Origin: Gadus chalcogrammus
Taxonomy: Eukaryota > Chordata > Actinopteri > Gadiformes > Gadidae
DNA: 64,000 nucleotides
Assembly (NCBI RefSeq): GCF_026213295.1
Contig: NC_079418.1
Span: 6,076,479 to 6,140,478 of the forward strand
Reading direction: 5' to 3'
Position numbers and translations under genes: made by a program. The notes beneath the pieces are model-generated. The model made no database searches, was not told where the DNA came from, and saw only the letters and a list, made by a program, of their open reading frames with translations. Positions 62,365 to 64,000 of this stretch are shown here, in pieces. Position 1 is the stretch's first letter; every line of letters starts with the position of its first letter.

Positions 62365-62762
62365 TTAAAGGTTTAAGGTGATATTGATTCACACAGTACT
62401 TGATATTCACTTTAACATTTCATGTGATATCCATACAAGCAGTACTTGTTATTCAATTTGAAGGTTTCTTGTGATATTGCTATAAGCAGTACTTATTCAC
62501 TTTAAAGGTTTCATGTAATATAAATACATGGTGTACTTATTTAACTTAAAGGTTTCATGTGATGTTGATACATGCAGAACTTGTAATTCAAATTAAAGGT
62601 TTCACGTGATATTAATCTAAATGGTACTTATTTATCTTAAAGGTTTCATGAAATATTCAATCACACAGTACTTGATATCATACATGCAGTACTTGTTATC
62701 TGCTTCGAAAGTTTCATGTGATATTGATATACGCTGTACTCGTTATCGACTTTAAAGGCTTT
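62365..62762. repeat. Degenerate minisatellite, about seven units of 50-60 bp
   Basis: Repeated core TTTAAAGGTTTCATGTGATA then a variable stretch and GCAGTACTTGTTATTCA. Units begin near 62365, 62420, 62470, 62510, 62560, 62605, 62645 and 62700. Spacing is irregular and units are diverged. Confidence 0.8.

Positions 62763-64000
<1,238 letters not shown>

Overview
The window is nuclear DNA of a teleost fish. The only host gene I can support is the 3' two-thirds of a neuroligin gene on the minus strand, closest to NLGN4 (nlgn4x type), with introns. Everything else is intergenic or intronic DNA crowded with transposable elements and with an extreme load of (CA)n, (GA)n and CTC/CCA microsatellites. 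That microsatellite load, together with a Gmr1-like Gypsy element (a group named from Atlantic cod), points to a gadiform fish such as cod. The species call is inference.

Layout. 1-9.4 kb: simple repeats, degraded LINE pieces (apurinic-like endonuclease, an RNase H fragment with a GAA tail), a truncated L2-like LINE (5.2-6.6 kb) and an 897-bp fold-back element (7429-8325). 10.2-13.7 kb: an apparently intact RLE-type LINE with one open frame of about 1,087 codons, sitting between two (TG)n tracts. 14.0-16.5 kb: a 2.5-kb long-inverted-repeat element. 16.7-19 kb: a 1.2-kb GGGCCCTAT-ended element and a hAT-like MITE. 19.4-23 kb: minisatellites and copies of a dispersed repeat of about 200 bp. 24.0-26.1 kb: a truncated Gmr1-like Gypsy element with its LTR. 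27.2-32.5 kb: a full-length, very young chromodomain Ty3/Gypsy element with 491-bp LTRs and a GTTAT target duplication.

34-46.5 kb: the neuroligin locus, read right to left. Exons lie at 46278-46463, 42854-42951, 41596-42287 and 38090-39116. They encode the inactive esterase-like domain, the single transmembrane segment and a cytoplasmic tail ending in a PDZ-binding motif. The 5' exons lie beyond the right edge. 46.5-64 kb is therefore at least 17.5 kb of the upstream intron, filled with microsatellites, a nested L2-like LINE and a giant palindromic element (56359-61544) inside a TTAA-flanked element.

The points most worth a second look are these. A tandem array beside the 186-nt neuroligin exon is made of degenerate copies of that exon's own 3' edge and splice donor. 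A 566-bp intron splits what I recall as a single 790-nt neuroligin exon (98 + 692 = 790) and is bounded by a 6-bp direct repeat. Two large palindromic elements share termini, 7-bp target duplications and internal modules, and carry no evident transposase. The RLE LINE is inserted in a GT microsatellite. A 58-bp copy of neuroligin coding sequence lies 3.7 kb downstream of the gene.
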